Shown here: positions 35,746-48,459 of the stretch, piece after piece
Position numbering within the stretch: position 1 is the first letter of the stretch
Layout: every line of letters begins with the position of its first letter
DNA from: Platerodrilus igneus
Taxonomy: Eukaryota > Arthropoda > Insecta > Coleoptera > Lycidae
DNA length: 64,000 nt
Assembly (NCBI GenBank): GCA_036346225.1
Contig: JARFIW010001368.1
Span: forward strand, 186,001-250,000
Direction: 5' to 3'
Notes under the pieces: model-generated
What the model saw: the letters and a program-made list of their open reading frames with translations, nothing else
What the model was told of the DNA's origin: nothing
Databases searched by the model: none
Program-made: the position numbers and the translations under genes

Positions 35746-36649
35746 TCAGCTAAGCACGAATACTAAAGAAAGGTGGTAAGAAGTTTCCTACAAAGATGGG
35801 TGGATTGAAGTTGGATTCGTGGAAGAGACACGTCGCTTGGTACATGAAGAGGGCATAGGTTATTATTATTGAAGACAATCAGCAGCATAAACAAGGTCGA
35901 TAAAACGCAAGCAGTTTCATCTATAAATTTCATCTATAAGATTCATCTTTAAGTATAAATAAATAATGGATTGCTGAATTGATTAGCATGGTTTTGGTTC
36001 GTATGGAAGTCGATGGGCGTTGGAGGTGATGATTCATTCGTTCGTGATGTAGCTAAGTTGCACGTGGTTATAATCTGCAGGTGTTGTAAGTGCTGAACAC
36101 ATTCTTTTGGCGAGTACGCTGTAATTTGTTGTATTAAACACCAACCCAAACAAGAATTAAGTTTATTGTGCAACATGTCGACTTAGAGGATATATAATTT
36201 TCTAAATAATTTTTAAAAAAAAGGAATTCAATAAATATCTGATACTTAAATATATTAAAGTTTTCTGTTAAATGATTTTAAAATTTTAGCATGTTTTCAT
36301 ACACTAAAGTGTAAAAGCTTTCCTATTAGAATAAATTATGTGCCACAGAATATATGTAAAATAATTGGCTTAACGATTTAAAAATAGTTTTAGGATTTTG
36401 ATTACAGAATTAGAAAGTTTTCGGTAAAAATAAAATCACTTTATTTAAAATATGTTAGATAATTTGGGTAAATTTTTAGTATTAATTGTTGAACTTAAAT
36501 AGTCGATTAAGGCACATCTTGGTTTAACATCTGTCAGATAAACATCTAGACTTGCATGTTTACTTAAACAAGTAAATGTATGTTGTACAAATGAATTGTA
36601 TGATAAGCTAATCTTTGACTAATCCTTGTGAGTCGAGAACAAAGATCTT

Positions 36650-36795
36650 TGCTTGAAGCATTTGTTTAATGTAATGAAATAATTCTCTTTGATGGGCTTC
36701 ACCCATTAACAATTGCTAGGTTTGAAGCATTTGTTCAATGTAGTGAAATGTTATTTTTATGATGGGCTTCACCCACTAGTCACTGCTAATTTTCT
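36650..36795. repeat. ~75-83-bp tandem duplication
   Basis: Two adjacent copies of GAAGCATTTGTT(T/C)AATGTA(A/G)TGAAAT...GATGGGCTTCACCCA, spaced about 70-75 bases. No coding potential. Confidence 0.85.
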
Positions 36796-38469
36796 TAATT
36801 CAACATCGATAAGACCTTTTCACTTCATGTCTTATAATTTTGATTGTCTTTAATTTATTTTATTTATTTTTTTTTTGTACATACAAGAACTCGAAATAAC
36901 TTTATTACATATCTGCAAACTAAGGTAATAGTTTTATTTCTGAATATTCTAGCTACAAGGTTTAAGTGTAAAAGAAACACAGTTATGTTGTTGAGTATCT
37001 ATCTTCAGGCATAAGTTGATTCCCTTAAGGTTTATCTACGTCTTTCCTTAAGAAGATTATTTTTTGTTTATGTGTTTGACGTAGTGGCGCCCTAAAATTG
37101 TACAAAGACAAGATAATTAATAGAAAAGACCCCTCCATCTCATGCCTCCGCAGGAATAGACCTCGAGACTAGTCCGCGAGCTTATATAATTCTTTTGGAA
37201 ACACTGCTTGGCTCTATGTCATCTTAATTGAAGCCACCCTCTGCATTATATTAACCAAAAAGTAAAAAATTATAAAACAACCTAACTTATTTTTACTGTG
37301 TTACAGTTAATAATTAGTTTCGAACTATAATTATATGATTTTTGACTTTTTCTTTTTTTTGTATTTTTAAATAATGGCTACATAAAACATAAAAAATTCG
37401 TAAATTGTGTCAAGTATGGTATGAACTAGAAGATTAATGCACAAAAATAATGTTAATTTATAGGATTATGAATAATTCGTGACTACATTCTGTTATCAAC
37501 TTAAGATTGTGGTCTATTTTAACCAAAAAGTTTAGGTCAGTGTTAATGTATTTAACCGCACAGTGAGTTGATTTGTATTGCTAACGAAATAAAGTAAAAG
37601 TTTACAAAAATGGTTTTAGTTTTTTAAGAAAATATGTGAAGAAAAAAAGTTAATAAAAAATTTGTGTAAATGTGTACGTTAAGTAATATTGTGTTTTGTC
37701 TTGCATTTTCAGTAATGTTAAGGGACTATACATTATTGAAGTAAGCGAGAACTGAAATTTTTTTAGGAATGATTTCAATTGCATTCTCTTACAAATGGAA
37801 TTTATTTCTAACAAGTGCTGATAAATTAAAAATAATTTCTGTAGCATAAAGGTTTGAAAAATGGCAATTTTTAATGCATGCTAAACAGGATGTAGGAAAC
37901 CTCAGATGACAAGTTCCTGTCTAGTAACTTGTTCATAACTAATGTTCATTAAAGATTTTTATGTGGTTTACAAAAACAGATTAACAGAATAATTAAGAAT
38001 GGAAGTTCACATTTTCGTTTTCAATTAATTATCAGTTTAGAGAAACATAAATCTTGCGGTGGGATTAGCAATATGATTCGTCATGTAAATGCGTAAATAG
38101 AATTGTGGTATTAATATTATCTCAACTTGACACTGAATTAAAATACTTTTTCTCTATTATAAATTAAAAACTAAAACGTTTTAAACTAAATATCTGTTCT
38201 TAGGGGTAGCTTGATTTGTGTCAATGGTCTGCTGTTTTTTTTTGTAAAGAAGTGATTGTAATTGAAATCTTGAATAAAAATTTAAAAGTTGGATTTGAAG
38301 GAATATACTAAGAAATACAAAGCGTAAAATTGTAAAATTATTAATGTAAGATTGATTTTAATCAAATTGAAAATAAAAATGTTATTAGAATTCAAAAGTA
38401 TACCGTTGAACTGATTCCACGAAAGGATATGGAATGTTAGTGTGACCCTAAAAAAATATATAAGTTTGA

Positions 38470-38660
38470 GCGACGGACATCAAATGTTAAATACGGCGTT
38501 TTCACCAAATGTTAAACACGGTGCTTCTACCACTTGTTGTGCACGGGGATTCCATCAAATGTTAGTCACGGCGTAATATGGCGAATGTTAATCACGGCGC
38601 CTCCACCAAATGTTAAATTCAGAACCGACGCCTCCGCTAAATGTTAAATACACTTTGAAG
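38470..38660 (-). repeat. ~26-bp tandem leader repeat with primer-binding-site-like core
   Basis: About seven degenerate copies, reading on the minus strand TTTAACATTTGGTGGAGGCG followed by CCGTG. They directly follow (minus strand) the BEL/Pao-like LTR at 38661-39215. The TGGTG...GGCGCC core sits where a primer-binding site would be. Some copies are strongly mutated. Confidence 0.6.
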
Positions 38661-39215
38661 GATTGTTAAATATACTTTTGGGGTAATGGCGTAGCTATGG
38701 TAATGAGATGGTAGAGCTTGTTATAGATGGTTAGTTGCAAGAGGTGGTATTTAACTCTGGCCCTAGTGACCTAGGGATCTATTGAGAAGTGTTAGTGAAA
38801 GTAACAATTACCTGAATAGAAGTAATGAAACGATGAAATCAAACAACAGTATTTAATAATGAATAAACTTAAAACTGAACAACATGTTAATAAAATACGA
38901 AGCAGTAAAAGAGTTAAACAGTTATAATAATGAAAAGTTAACTTACGGTTGAAATTCTAAGTGACCATCTTGATTAGAGTTTTTTCAGCATCTATAAAGC
39001 ATTAAGTCACCATTTTGATGAGAGCCAACTTGCTCTTCAGCAGACGACCAATGACTTGGCTAGCTGTCTAGCTGCCCACAAACTACCGATGAGTGGAAGT
39101 GTGTCTTGGCCTTTTATACATGCTGACCGAAGGATACTGGTTTCTACGGAAAGTTTTGGCATGTGATACTCAGTACAGAGGTTAGCCAAAACTTCCTAGT
39201 TTGTAATAATCTTAC
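38661..39215 (-). mobile_element. possible BEL/Pao-like LTR (solo or 5' LTR)
   Basis: The minus strand shows a TATAAAAG box (39119-39112) preceded by GC-richer DNA, a downstream AT-rich stretch with GTTTAACTC and AATAC...TGTTG words, and a terminal region leading into the tandem ACATTTGGTGG repeats. This resembles a BEL/Pao-type LTR and leader, but no gag or pol is found next to it. Boundaries are approximate. Confidence 0.35.
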
Positions 39216-40080
39216 AGGAAAACTAGTTAGAAAAAATACAAAGTTACTGACTAATGTGGTACAGATTAAGAGGAATTAACATGAAACATTAAGGTTTGGT
39301 TTGAAGAAGATAATGACAAAGTAGATTGCAAAGTTTCCTAAAATATTGATTAATTGTTACAATGTTGCACTTCTAAAAGTAATCTAAAATAATGGCTTCG
39401 CTATATACAACAATATGTTTCAACAACTTTTTACATTATTTTATTTAAATATTTGCTACCATTTCATATTTTTTAAAGCTCAATTTAGTGAGTATATCTT
39501 GAATGTAATTATTTATTGTTAATGCGTTTATATATTTTATAGTACCTCTGAAGAAGAATATAAATACATTCTAAAATTTATGTAAGTAATAAAAAAGAGT
39601 CTTATTGATTACCCAGCATACCTAAAATTCACAGGATATAAATTCGTTGTTTTTATTCCATTCGATGACCATATTTCGCTTATCTCAACGACATCATATT
39701 CATAATCACATATATTTAATGTAAATTCATCGATTTCACCTCACATGCTTCTAACGTTTTGATAATAACACATAAAACCTTACGTTGGAATTATTTAATT
39801 TCTTTCCATAATACACGGTGAACCGTTGACAAATTTTATAAGTGAGATATACATTGTATTATTTTCTAAATCTTTTAAATATTTATGTTATGTCTATAAA
39901 GCAAGGTATAATTATAACCAAACTGATTACTACTAATTTACAAACTCTGATCATTCTTTAACATCTAGAAAAATTTAATTTACAGTTCTTATCTACTTAT
40001 CTAGATACAGCAAACGGCAAAGTGCTAACACTCGCAAAAACTCTAGCACACATAGAATATCATATTATGATATAGAATAA
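39216..40080. other. no feature recognised
   Basis: AT-rich DNA with no supported gene or repeat. Confidence 0.5.
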
Positions 40081-40089
40081 TTACAAAAA

Positions 40090-42300
40090 TTACATGTAAA
40101 TGGGCGTTTGTAAGTATGAAAACACACATGAGTTCTTGGGTTATATCTTTTTCTAACGAAATATTGCTAACAAATCGGTATTCGTTAGTATGTGATTGTA
40201 TAAGTTGTAATATTTAATAATCAACCGTCCGTCGTGGAAATGTGAAGACCAGTCAAGACGGTTAATTAATGCCAGGCAGACTAACTCAGCGGCGTAGGTC
40301 GTGGTTCAAACTAATAGCTAAAACCTTGCTTGTACTTACCAATTATGCAATATAAATATAAATCATCAATATATACATAAACAATTTATAATCAACATAG
40401 GCGCCAATCAGCGGAAAGGCACTGATACCTAATAAAAGCAATCATAAAATAAAAATTCGTAGTTTAGAAAAAGGAATAACATTTTATTAAACCATCGACT
40501 GTCAGGAAAAGCATATATAAACAAATAAATAAACAGTCTTGAACTCGAAATGAAATAAGGCCTACAGGGCCCACTATTCCGAAATAAAGTAAAAGGTAAC
40601 ACTAACTAACCTAATTGTTTTCTTGGGACGTGCACGTCGTCAACATATTCTTAATCTTTAGCCTAAATATTATCAACATAAGACATTTAATTAAATCAAC
40701 AAAAGTACTTGAAATACAATAAGGAATTACTGTCCTTTCAATAAGGTATAACATGTGTACAAATAAATCAAGGGATTTCATGGGTTAATACCGCCCTCTC
40801 TCTTCAATAATAACTTCCGGTACACGAAACGTAATTTAATGTCAACATAATTGGCAAGAAACCAGACCGGCCTTGAGCTCGCAACAACTGCTCCCTTACT
40901 CAATGGATGAACACTCCCGCACCCCGTCGTTAGCCTCTATATGTAAAACTAACATACCATTTCCGCGAGCAAAAGGTAAATATACTATCAACTTGTCTAT
41001 AGCCATTAATCTTTACACCAACCGCAAAAGTTTGAAACGTAAGTCCGTCAAAGCTTTCACTGCTGAGCTATTAACAAATGTTATTCAACGTCTTTATTAC
41101 GTTCCAATGATGAGTATTTAAGGCAATGAAATTTTCTTTTAAATACATCTAAGCAATTGCACACCGTAGTCCTTCCTTACAAATCAATAATGAGCTACAT
41201 AAATCGATGTAGAATCAAAATGAAATTTATAGCAAAGTGTTGCTTTGTATAATCAAAATAAATGTCCTTCAAACAAAATAATAATACTCACGTGTTCTAA
41301 GCAACACACCTAAACACGTCTTCACGCGAAGACCACACCGTCAAAAAGCCAGAATCATTGCCTGTTGCTTCACACCTGCAACGACATCTCCCCAAACTCC
41401 GAATGAATTCGTCCGGCCCTGCGGTCGCAGACAAATACCATGTGTTGAAATACCAGGAACTAAACCCTCTCAATACATTGTAATGTGAATGTTATGCGAT
41501 CACAGCAACCGTAAACGTAAAACTGAATGCTTTCGTTTTAAGATGTAAGCTTTTAAAAATATAGAAGCGTTCGCTTGTAATAAATAATTCCACCACGGTC
41601 TATGCAGGCTTTGTAACACGTACATATAATTCAACCACGGTTCGTGTAGTATAAAGGTAATAATTAAAATTGTGTCAACTAATAATAATATAAGTATTGG
41701 TACGCAGTAGCGTAACATTATATAAGAAATAATGATAAAAAATATGTTTAACAAGGCGATTGAAAATCGGGTTGTTACAAAGTCTTTGCAAATACACTTT
41801 TTTGTAATGCACTATGACCACACACAATTCATACCAAAGGACGTTCGTTAGTATGTATCGGCTTTCTAAAATACCTTTGTGATAAGGAAAAATCACACAT
41901 GTCGCATTCCCATTTCTACATGATCAATTTGTAATGAACCACAGTTGCATAAAAAATCTACAATTGGACGTTTGTTAGTATGTAAGGAGATATACAGGAT
42001 TAAATCACTTTGAGATTTATACAGAATACCCAAAATCAGTACACAAATGTTACACAAAATTGAAACTTGTCAGCATGCAACCACAAATGTTCTTATAGAC
42101 ACTTTTTTTATGTATAATCACATTAATTGCACAAAATAAACACTCACAACTATTTTGATGTGCACAATACTAACATAAAACGCATACAAATGGATATTCG
42201 TTAGTATGCGTACAAATTGACATATTTTAGCATGAAATCGCCAAAACTTTGAAATGACATGAGGTTGGGAATAATTACAGAAATTGCATGTGAAAAAACG
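40090..42300 (-). pseudogene. decayed zinc-finger repeats downstream of the C2H2 array
   Basis: Minus-strand remnants of the 84-bp finger repeat. The finger-linker word CATACTAACGAACGTCC (HTNERP-type linker), recognisable on the plus strand as GGACGTTCGTTAGTATG, occurs with changes at about 40106, 40180, 41834, 41966, 42193 and 42298. The neighbouring sequence in places still reads as broken fingers (YTNERPLV..., HTNKRPIV...CNC). The array was therefore longer. Between these remnants the DNA is non-coding, including the open frame at 40873-41121, which has no recognised similarity. Confidence 0.6.
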
Positions 42301-43917
42301 TTAGTTAGTATGGAACCGCATATGACATTTCAAGCTACTTTTACGAGATGCAAAATAAGTGCATAAATTGCATGCGAATGGACGTTCGTTTGTATGAGAG
42401 CGCATGTGAACCTTCAAGCTACTATTACGAGATGCAGTGTAAGTACATAAATTGCATGCGAATGGACGTTCGTTTGTATGGGAGCGCATATGAACCTTCA
42501 AGGTATCTTTACGAGATGCAGCGTAATTACATAAATTGCATGCGAATGGATGTTCGTTTGTATGGGAGCGCATATGAGTCTTCAACTGATATTTACGAGA
42601 TCCAGCGTAATTACATAAATTGCAAGCGAATGGACGTTCGTTTGTATGGGAGCGCATATGAACCTTCAACTGATATATACGAGATGCAGCGTAATTACAT
42701 AAATTACATTGAAATGGACGTTCGTTTGTATGGGACTGTACATGAATTTCTAATCTACTTCTAAGAGATGCAGTATAAGTACATAAATTGCATGCGAATG
42801 GACGTTCGTTTGTATGGGAGCGCATATGAACCTTCAAGGTATCTTTACGAGATGCAGCGTAATTACATAAATTGCATGCGAATGGACGTGCGTTTGTATG
42901 GGAGCGCATATGAACCTTCAACTGATATTTACGATATCCAGCGTAATTACATAAATTGCATGCGAATGGACGTTCGTTTGTATGGGAGCGCATATGAACC
43001 TTCAACTGATATATACGAGATGCAGCGTAATTACATAAATTACATTGAAATGGACGTTCGTTTGTATGGGACTGTACATGAATTTCTAATCTACTTTTAA
43101 GAGATGCAGTATAAGTACATAAATTGCATGCGAATGGACGTTCGTTTGTATGGGACCGCACATGAATTTCCAAGGGACTTTTAAAATATGCGGTATAAGT
43201 ACATAAATTGCATGCGAATAGACGTTCGTTTGTATGGAACCGCACATGAAATTTCAAGGCACCTCTAGAATATGCAGTATAAGTACATACATTGCATGTG
43301 AATGGACGTTCGTTTGTATGGGAGCGCATATGAACCTTCAAGGTATCTTTACGAGATGCAGCGTAATTACATAAATTGCATTGAAATGGACGTTCGTTTG
43401 TATGGGACTGTACATGAATTTCTAATCTACTTTTAGTAGATGCAGTATAAGTACATAAATTGCATGCGAATGGACGTTCGTTTGTATGGGACCGCACATG
43501 AATTTCCAAGGCACTTTTAAAATATGCAGTATAAGTACATAAATTGCATGCGAATAGACGTTCGTTTGTATGGGAGCGCATATGAACCTTCAAGGTACCT
43601 TTACGAGATGCAGCGTATTTACATAAATTGCAAGCAAATGGACGTTCGTTTGTATGGGAGCGCATATGAACCTTCAACTGATATTTACAAGATGCAGCAT
43701 AATTACATAAATTGCATTGAAGTTGACGTTTGTTTGCATGGGACCGCACATGAACTTCCAATCTACTTTTAAGAGATGCAGTATAGGTACATAAATTGCA
43801 TGCGAATGGACGTTCGTTTTTATGGGACCGCATATGAATTATGAACGTGCTTTTAAAAAATGCAGAATATGCACATAAAAAGCACACAAAAGGGCGTTCA
43901 TTTGTAAGTAACGACAT
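42301..43917 (-). CDS. C2H2 zinc-finger protein, 19 tandem fingers
   Basis: 538 residues on the minus strand made almost wholly of 19 fingers of CX2CX12HX3H with 7-residue linkers of TNERPFA type (Asn replaces the usual Gly of TGEKPF). All zinc ligands are present in the listed fingers. Typical unit: CNLCNYAASRKDTLKVHMRSH. Such arrays bind DNA (sometimes RNA) in the nucleus; the recognition residues vary between fingers (RKDT, RIYQ, LKSR, FKSA). Fingers 10-13 and 14-17 form a duplicated four-finger block of 336 bp (about 42459-43131). No effector domain (ZAD, KRAB, BTB) is visible; the first ATG follows a degenerate finger, so an upstream exon may be missing or lost. A stop after finger 19 is followed by decayed fingers. 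It may be a gene or a recently silenced copy. Confidence 0.7.
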   Translation of the reverse strand: MSLLTNERPFVCFLCAYSAFFKSTFIIHMRSHKNERPFACNLCTYTASLKSRLEVHVRSHANKRQLQCNLCNYAASCKYQLKVHMRSHTNERPFACNLCKYAASRKGTLKVHMRSHTNERLFACNLCTYTAYFKSALEIHVRSHTNERPFACNLCTYTASTKSRLEIHVQSHTNERPFQCNLCNYAASRKDTLKVHMRSHTNERPFTCNVCTYTAYSRGALKFHVRFHTNERLFACNLCTYTAYFKSPLEIHVRSHTNERPFACNLCTYTASLKSRLEIHVQSHTNERPFQCNLCNYAASRIYQLKVHMRSHTNERPFACNLCNYAGYRKYQLKVHMRSHTNARPFACNLCNYAASRKDTLKVHMRSHTNERPFACNLCTYTASLRSRLEIHVQSHTNERPFQCNLCNYAASRIYQLKVHMRSHTNERPFACNLCNYAGSRKYQLKTHMRSHTNEHPFACNLCNYAASRKDTLKVHMRSHTNERPFACNLCTYTASRNSSLKVHMRSHTNERPFACNLCTYFASRKSSLKCHMRFHTN

Positions 43918-44444
43918 ATCAATGTGTTCTTATAGATTGACGAATAAATAATTATATGTTGCAGATGTTCTTTAGTATATTGTGCTGTAATGTAGTTGTA
44001 AGTTATTTTGTGATAGCACAAAAATCATATCACGGACAAATTTGGGGGGTTAAACCTCTTAGGTGAAGCACAATAGTTACTTAAATTGTCTGCCTATTCA
44101 AAATGTATAAATATTTTTCTATCAACCACTATTTCGTCTACTTGGTTTAATATTCATTCATTTCATTCATTCATTTTTCTCTTCACATTCTAGCTAAAGA
44201 ATATTAACTATAGAATAAGAAGCGACACTCTGGTAATATCCTGAATCCTGTCCAGTGCGCAGGTTCGCCAAGAAAATGGCCGGAGCTAGAAGGATATACT
44301 CTAAGATAGTTTCTTGCAGGAATTTTGTTGTCAGTTTTCAAATGTCATTTGATTTCAGTAATGTTTACAATTTGTCAAACTGTATTATTGAAGCACAGAT
44401 CTATGTATTTAAACTTTTATAGCAGGACTAAAAACTTAATAATC

Positions 44445-46756
44445 ATGTCTAAACTTAAAAGGCGTGGATATTCGTGTGCTGTTAAATCCTGCAGTACAAG
44501 AAATGATGGTACCATCAGTTTTTTTCGTTTTCCAAAAGGAGATATTGTGAGGTGAGTGTTATTTCTAAATGTTTATTTAAATTTTGATTTAATTACATTG
44601 ACTCGTTTATGAAGGAAATACACAAACTCATTCATAGCTTTCTGCCAACACCCCAAGAAAACGAAAATTGAGACTACACAACAAAGTTCTGCAAAAGAAA
44701 CTTTGTTTTTCTAAGGAACCAGTTGACATTGAACAAACAGCAAATCTTGATGACTTTAAAAAATTATGTGATAAGTTTTTACCTGATACGATTTCAAAAT
44801 TTGTACAAATTCAAGTGAGCTTCTCAAAGCACACCGCAAAAGGACGAAGATATAGCAATGCATTTAAACAGTTTGCTTTACAAATTTATTTTACTAGCCC
44901 TAAGTGCTATAAATTACTCATGAACAGTTTTGCATTTCCCTCTATAAGAACATTACAAAGAATTACTCATTCTTTAGAATTCAAAAGTGGTTTTAATAAT
45001 TTTGTGTTTGAAATTTTGAAGGTTAAAACTAACACTTTGAACGACAATGAAAGAATATGTTCGATATGTATAGATGAAATGTCTTTAAAAGCTTTTCTTT
45101 TCTATAATTGTTCAAAAGACACTATTGTGGGGTTTTCTGGTGACGGTATTGGTAACGAATTCAAACCAGCTCAAAGCGTTACGGTTATTATGGCTAGAGG
45201 CCTTTATGCGAAATGGAAACAGCCATTGGCATTTTGGTTGTGCAGCACTACCTGTCCTAAGAATGTTTTAAAAAATATTGTAGAAGAAACTGTTATAAAA
45301 CTTAAAACTATTTCGTGTGTTGAACCAGTTGTGCTGATCACTGATCAAGGGTCAAATTTTTTGGAATTGGCCAAGACATTGAACATCTCCAAGGAAAAAC
45401 CATACTTTTTAATAGCAGAGCATAAAATTTTTTTTATGTTTGATGCTTGTCATCTTATCAAATCGGTACGAAATAATTTGATGAAATATAATATTTTTTA
45501 TGATGACCATGTGGCATCTTGGGACCCAATAAAAGCCTTCTATGACAGTGACAAAGCAAAACCTTTGCGAATTGCCTCAAAATTAACAAACAGCCACATA
45601 AAGCCCACTATGTTTGAAAAAATGCGAGTTAAGTTAGCTACCCAACTATTGAGCGAATCGGTTGCTGTTGGAATTTCAACTTATGTATCTTTAGGAGCTC
45701 TCCCAAGTTATGCTGAAGGCACAGCTAGATTTATTGAAAAGTTTGATAAACTTTTTGATTTATTTAATTCTTTATCTACCAAAAATGTAAAACAATACAA
45801 TCTTGCATTCATGGGATCAGGTTTTCAAATATCTTTCCTGCAGGACATTCTTTCACTATTGGAAAAGATGGTAATTACAACAAAGGAGGGAAAAATCGTA
45901 ACTCAACGTCTAAAATGTTTCAAAGGTTGGTGTATTTCTATAAATTCTCCTCCAGTTATATCAAGATTTGAAGCACAAGGGATTCAAGTTTTTATTGACC
46001 AGACGTTTGAATACTGATTGTTTGGAAAACTTTTTTGGTGCAGTCAGAAGCCAAGGTGGCAACAGTACGAACCCTACTTCTCAAGCCTTTATCAACACAT
46101 TCAAGAAAATGTTTGCATTGAATTACATCACCCACAGTGATAAAGCAAATTGTGAGGAGGACTACGATAACTTTTTGAATCAAATCAGTATTTTTACCAA
46201 CACTGAGGTTTCAAATCAACAAATAAAGGAAACTGTTGAGTTTTCTTCTATTAATTTAGATATAGGAGACTGCACAGATTTCAGAGAAATGGATTTAGTA
46301 ACAGAAAATGGATTGACATATGTTTGTGGGTATTTGTTCAGAAAATCTTTGGATCGACATAAAAATTGCACACTATGTTTATTAGAAAGTAAAAAAACCA
46401 AAGAGTTGTCTCCTGCAAATGTATTTTGTGATTTGAAAGCCTATGAAACGGCCGGAAAAGCACCTTTTGGTAATCTACGCATGCCTGGTGGCGAGTTTAT
46501 ATCATTTGTAAAAAATATGGAAAATATTTTTCAAGCACATTTTGAAAAACTGGCTATTTTACCTAGTATAGTAGAAACTTTATCAGAATTGTGCATGTCA
46601 ATAAATTATGTTCCACCTTGTGAACAATTTCCTATAGAATATGTTATAAAGTTATTTTGTAGAATGAGGATTTATCACACATTAAAACGTGCTAATTACG
46701 AATTTAGAAGTATACCAAGAAAGCAGAGAAAAATTATTCACATATTAAATTTGTAA
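44445..46756 (+). pseudogene. P-element transposase (THAP family) with one frameshift
   Basis: Starts MSKLKRRGYSCAVKSC with the first half of a THAP zinc finger (CX4C, then ISFFRFPKGD). A consensus donor AG/GTGAGT follows at about 44550 and coding resumes before 44668 (TPRKRKLRLHNKVLQKKL). The second half of the THAP (the C-X2-H pair) is not seen. The RNase H-like core has catalytic Asp in ICIDEMSLK (about 45070) and LITDQGSNF (about 45345), the FDACHLIKSVRNNL motif, and the catalytic Glu in DCLENFFGAVRSQGG (about 46020). A one-base frameshift in a T-run at about 45988-45999 separates the last part, which continues to a TAA at 46754-46756. Except for the THAP half and this single shift it is nearly intact, so the copy is recent. 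Confidence 0.88.
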
Positions 46757-48459
46757 TTTTGTTATGTTGATGTTAGAGTTAATCATTTGTAAATATCGCA
46801 TCCTGTGATACACACATGCAAGACTGATAGTTTATAATAGATAATTAGTTGTTCTGGTTTATGACATGCATTATTTTTGTAGGATGTTATAACGTATGTA
46901 TTGAAACAAAATATTGCAATGTTAATTCACTTTTTAAGTTGTATTACACTAATTGAAGTTCCACATTTACACTTGGCATATATACACTTCTAAGTAATTA
47001 TATTTCAATAAGATTATTATATTTCAATTCAAATATTGATAATTATAGTTTACCCAGCAAACATGGTAATGCCGGGAAATTATGGCTGACTGTTGGCAAT
47101 GCTGGAAAACTGATGACGGTGGGGCATAGTTGTTGGCTCATTGTGATTTACACTTCAATCTGCCAGTGGTATTAAAATCAACAGTTGCCCGTTAGTGGGC
47201 CGTAGACCACAGTATTTTGTATTGTGGAGCAGCGTGAAATATATAATGGCTTTTTGTATTTTGCACAAACATTTTTCTGGCAAAGTTCAAGAGGCCCCGA
47301 TGTCGGTCTCTGTGAACCTATACCGGTAGTGGGCCATCATGAAACGTTGGGGAGGATAGTACCGGGCCATTAATTGAACGACTAAAAATGTTTGCTGGGT
47401 ATGTTCACACCACTAAGGTAGTTTTTCACCAAAGGAACAATATACGAAACACAAACAAAATTGTTTTCTCAACAAAATTTGCCAAAGATCAGGTGTATTT
47501 AATAAAATAACATTTACATTCTTGAGTCAGTATATCAAAGAAAAGCAAGTTTGTTCGTGCTGTTTGTTAGTCTGTTTTGTAGACACGCATATACATAGTT
47601 TTATCTGTTACGTTTGTACTTTACTTTTTAAACTTGTAATCAAGCGGTGAATGTGATTTTTATCAAGGAGTGTGTCAACGCAAACATCTCAATTCTACGT
47701 TTAACCTAATATTGTTACTGCTTAAATCTGAGAATAATTTTTGAATGCCATTGTTACATCTGCTTGTCAATAGAGCACTGACCCCCATATTTATCAGGTT
47801 TTGACCATAATAAAAGCCAACCACAGCTAATTATTATAAACAAATTGTCGAACGCAAAGGGCGTTTTTGCATTTATTGTGTTGTCTGAATACATAAACTG
47901 TGTATTTTATTGTAAAACTGTATTGCATTTTACTAAAGTGTACTGGTTTTGTTCCTTAATAATCATAAACTGATTTCTTAACAAAAAGTGAATCTTAATA
48001 TTAACTGTGTTTATGAATTTTGAATAATTTTTCAATTAAGATATATACATATAAAAGGAAGTATAATTTATGTTGAGGTGTATTGTTTTGTTTGATTTCT
48101 TTACTAGGATGTATCCAATTTTCAGTGGCTGCATTGTATATGCGCATTTTTTGTAGTTAGAATATTATCTTGAATAAAATGGAGGTCTTTTAGAAAGAAA
48201 ATCGCAATATATATGTTAAACCTATTAATTGAAATATCTAATACAATGCATATTGTGCCCACTCATTAATATAATAGATTGGTATTTTTCTGATAAAAGG
48301 AACACAAGTAAAAATTCCATAATTCAGAATTATAAATAAATGTCAAATTTTTCTGAATTATAATTTTGAATTTTACCGCCATTCTTGGCACCCCAGCAAA
48401 ATGGCGAAACACTTCAAGATCAGATATTCTTTCCACCATTAAATACTAACAATTCGCCG
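46757..48459. other. 3' non-coding part of the P-like element
   Basis: AT-rich, with no gene. Contains the MITE at 47053-47399 and, near the right end, a palindromic subterminal stretch around 48376-48412 (CCATTCTTGGC ... AAAATGGCG). Confidence 0.6.
47051..47401. mobile_element. 347-bp MITE with TA target duplication
   Basis: Element 47053-47399 with 12-bp inverted repeats CCCAGCAAACAT / ATGTTTGCTGGG, flanked by TA at 47051-47052 and 47400-47401. The interior is GC-richer than the surrounding P-element DNA, with repeated GGGCC words and no coding sequence. It inserted into the P-like element after the latter arrived. TA duplication fits a Tc1/mariner-like mobiliser; other superfamilies with TA targets cannot be excluded. 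Confidence 0.85.

Larger units (their letters stand above)
35231..38430. other. mostly featureless AT-rich stretch
   Basis: No intact gene. It contains a short coding-like fragment (35602-35745), an ~83-bp tandem duplication (about 36650-36795) and a minor GC-richer patch at 37130-37190 (CTCATGCCTCCGCAGG). The rest shows no feature that I can support. Confidence 0.5.

Noticed and set aside
40285..40325. Possible tRNA near GACTAACTCAGCGGCGTAGG
   Set aside because: An A-box-like and a B-box-like word are present but too close together for a tRNA, and no stems form.
42348..43772. Plus-strand open frames opposite the zinc-finger gene
   Set aside because: Complement of the 84-bp finger repeat; the minus-strand frame has the zinc ligands.
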